Part shown: in pieces, positions 62,894 to 64,000 of the stretch
How positions within the stretch are numbered: position 1 is the first letter of the stretch
Layout: every line of letters begins with the position of its first letter
DNA from: Candidimonas nitroreducens
GTDB taxonomy: Bacteria > Pseudomonadota > Gammaproteobacteria > Burkholderiales > Burkholderiaceae_B
NCBI RefSeq assembly: GCF_002209565.1
Contig: NZ_NJIH01000010.1
Span: 124,001 to 188,000 of the forward strand
Reading direction: 5' to 3'
Length of the DNA stretch: 64,000 nucleotides
Translations under genes and position numbers: made by a program
Notes under the pieces: model-generated
Databases searched by the model: none
What the model was told of the DNA's origin: nothing
What the model saw: the letters and a program-made list of their open reading frames with translations, nothing else

Positions 62894-64000
<1,107 letters not shown>

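Overview
The window looks like a chromosome segment of a G+C-rich betaproteobacterium of the order Burkholderiales, most likely family Alcaligenaceae (Bordetella/Achromobacter/Pusillimonas/Advenella type). The evidence is the set of Bug-type (TctC) solute receptors, the serS-rarA-lolA-ftsK-trxB order, the hrcA-hemH-grpE-dnaK-dnaJ heat-shock cluster beside nadK-recN and fur-bamE-dapB, and family-typical protein lengths. All assignments come from reading translations and motifs; no database search was run.

Layout. 1-2663 (minus): branched-chain amino acid genes ilvB-ilvH-ilvC with a long leader. 3274-7518: a FUSC membrane protein, YaaA and 3-hydroxybutyrate dehydrogenase, then tRNA-Ser(CGA). 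8210-9380: two paralogous small helical proteins and an IS110 transposase remnant. 9599-12261: a thiol dioxygenase matching 3-mercaptopropionate dioxygenase, a class III CoA-transferase and a crotonase-like protein, a plausible organosulfur route. 12300-15015: three secreted proteins of unknown function. 15365-26913: the serS/rarA/lolA/ftsK/trxB/smr core, interrupted by a less G+C-rich cassette (17042-20693) of IclR regulator, TfdA-like dioxygenase, Bug receptor and HpcH/HpaI aldolase. 27174-38439: an acyl-CoA ligase, a two-Bug/SMP-30/FAD-oxidoreductase cluster and a complete Liv-type ABC transporter. 38960-47384: icd, a DUF1841 protein, two small cytochromes c, a MoxR/VWA pair and an M16 protease. 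47555-54492 (minus): heat-shock and heme genes with two sigma-32-like promoters. 54625-60732: nadK, recN, fur, bamE, dapB, murB. 61063 to the right edge: tRNA-Gly(GCC) followed by a P4-type integrase and an IS21-family element, the left end of an integrated element running out of the window.

The most interesting points are the putative 3-mercaptopropionate operon, the catabolic cassette inserted in the serS-rarA junction with a perfect palindrome in its divergent promoter region, the small-protein pair, the low-complexity insertion inside MurB, a perfect palindrome in front of hemH, and several short tandem duplications sitting exactly at gene 3' ends (livF, fur, dapB, grpE).
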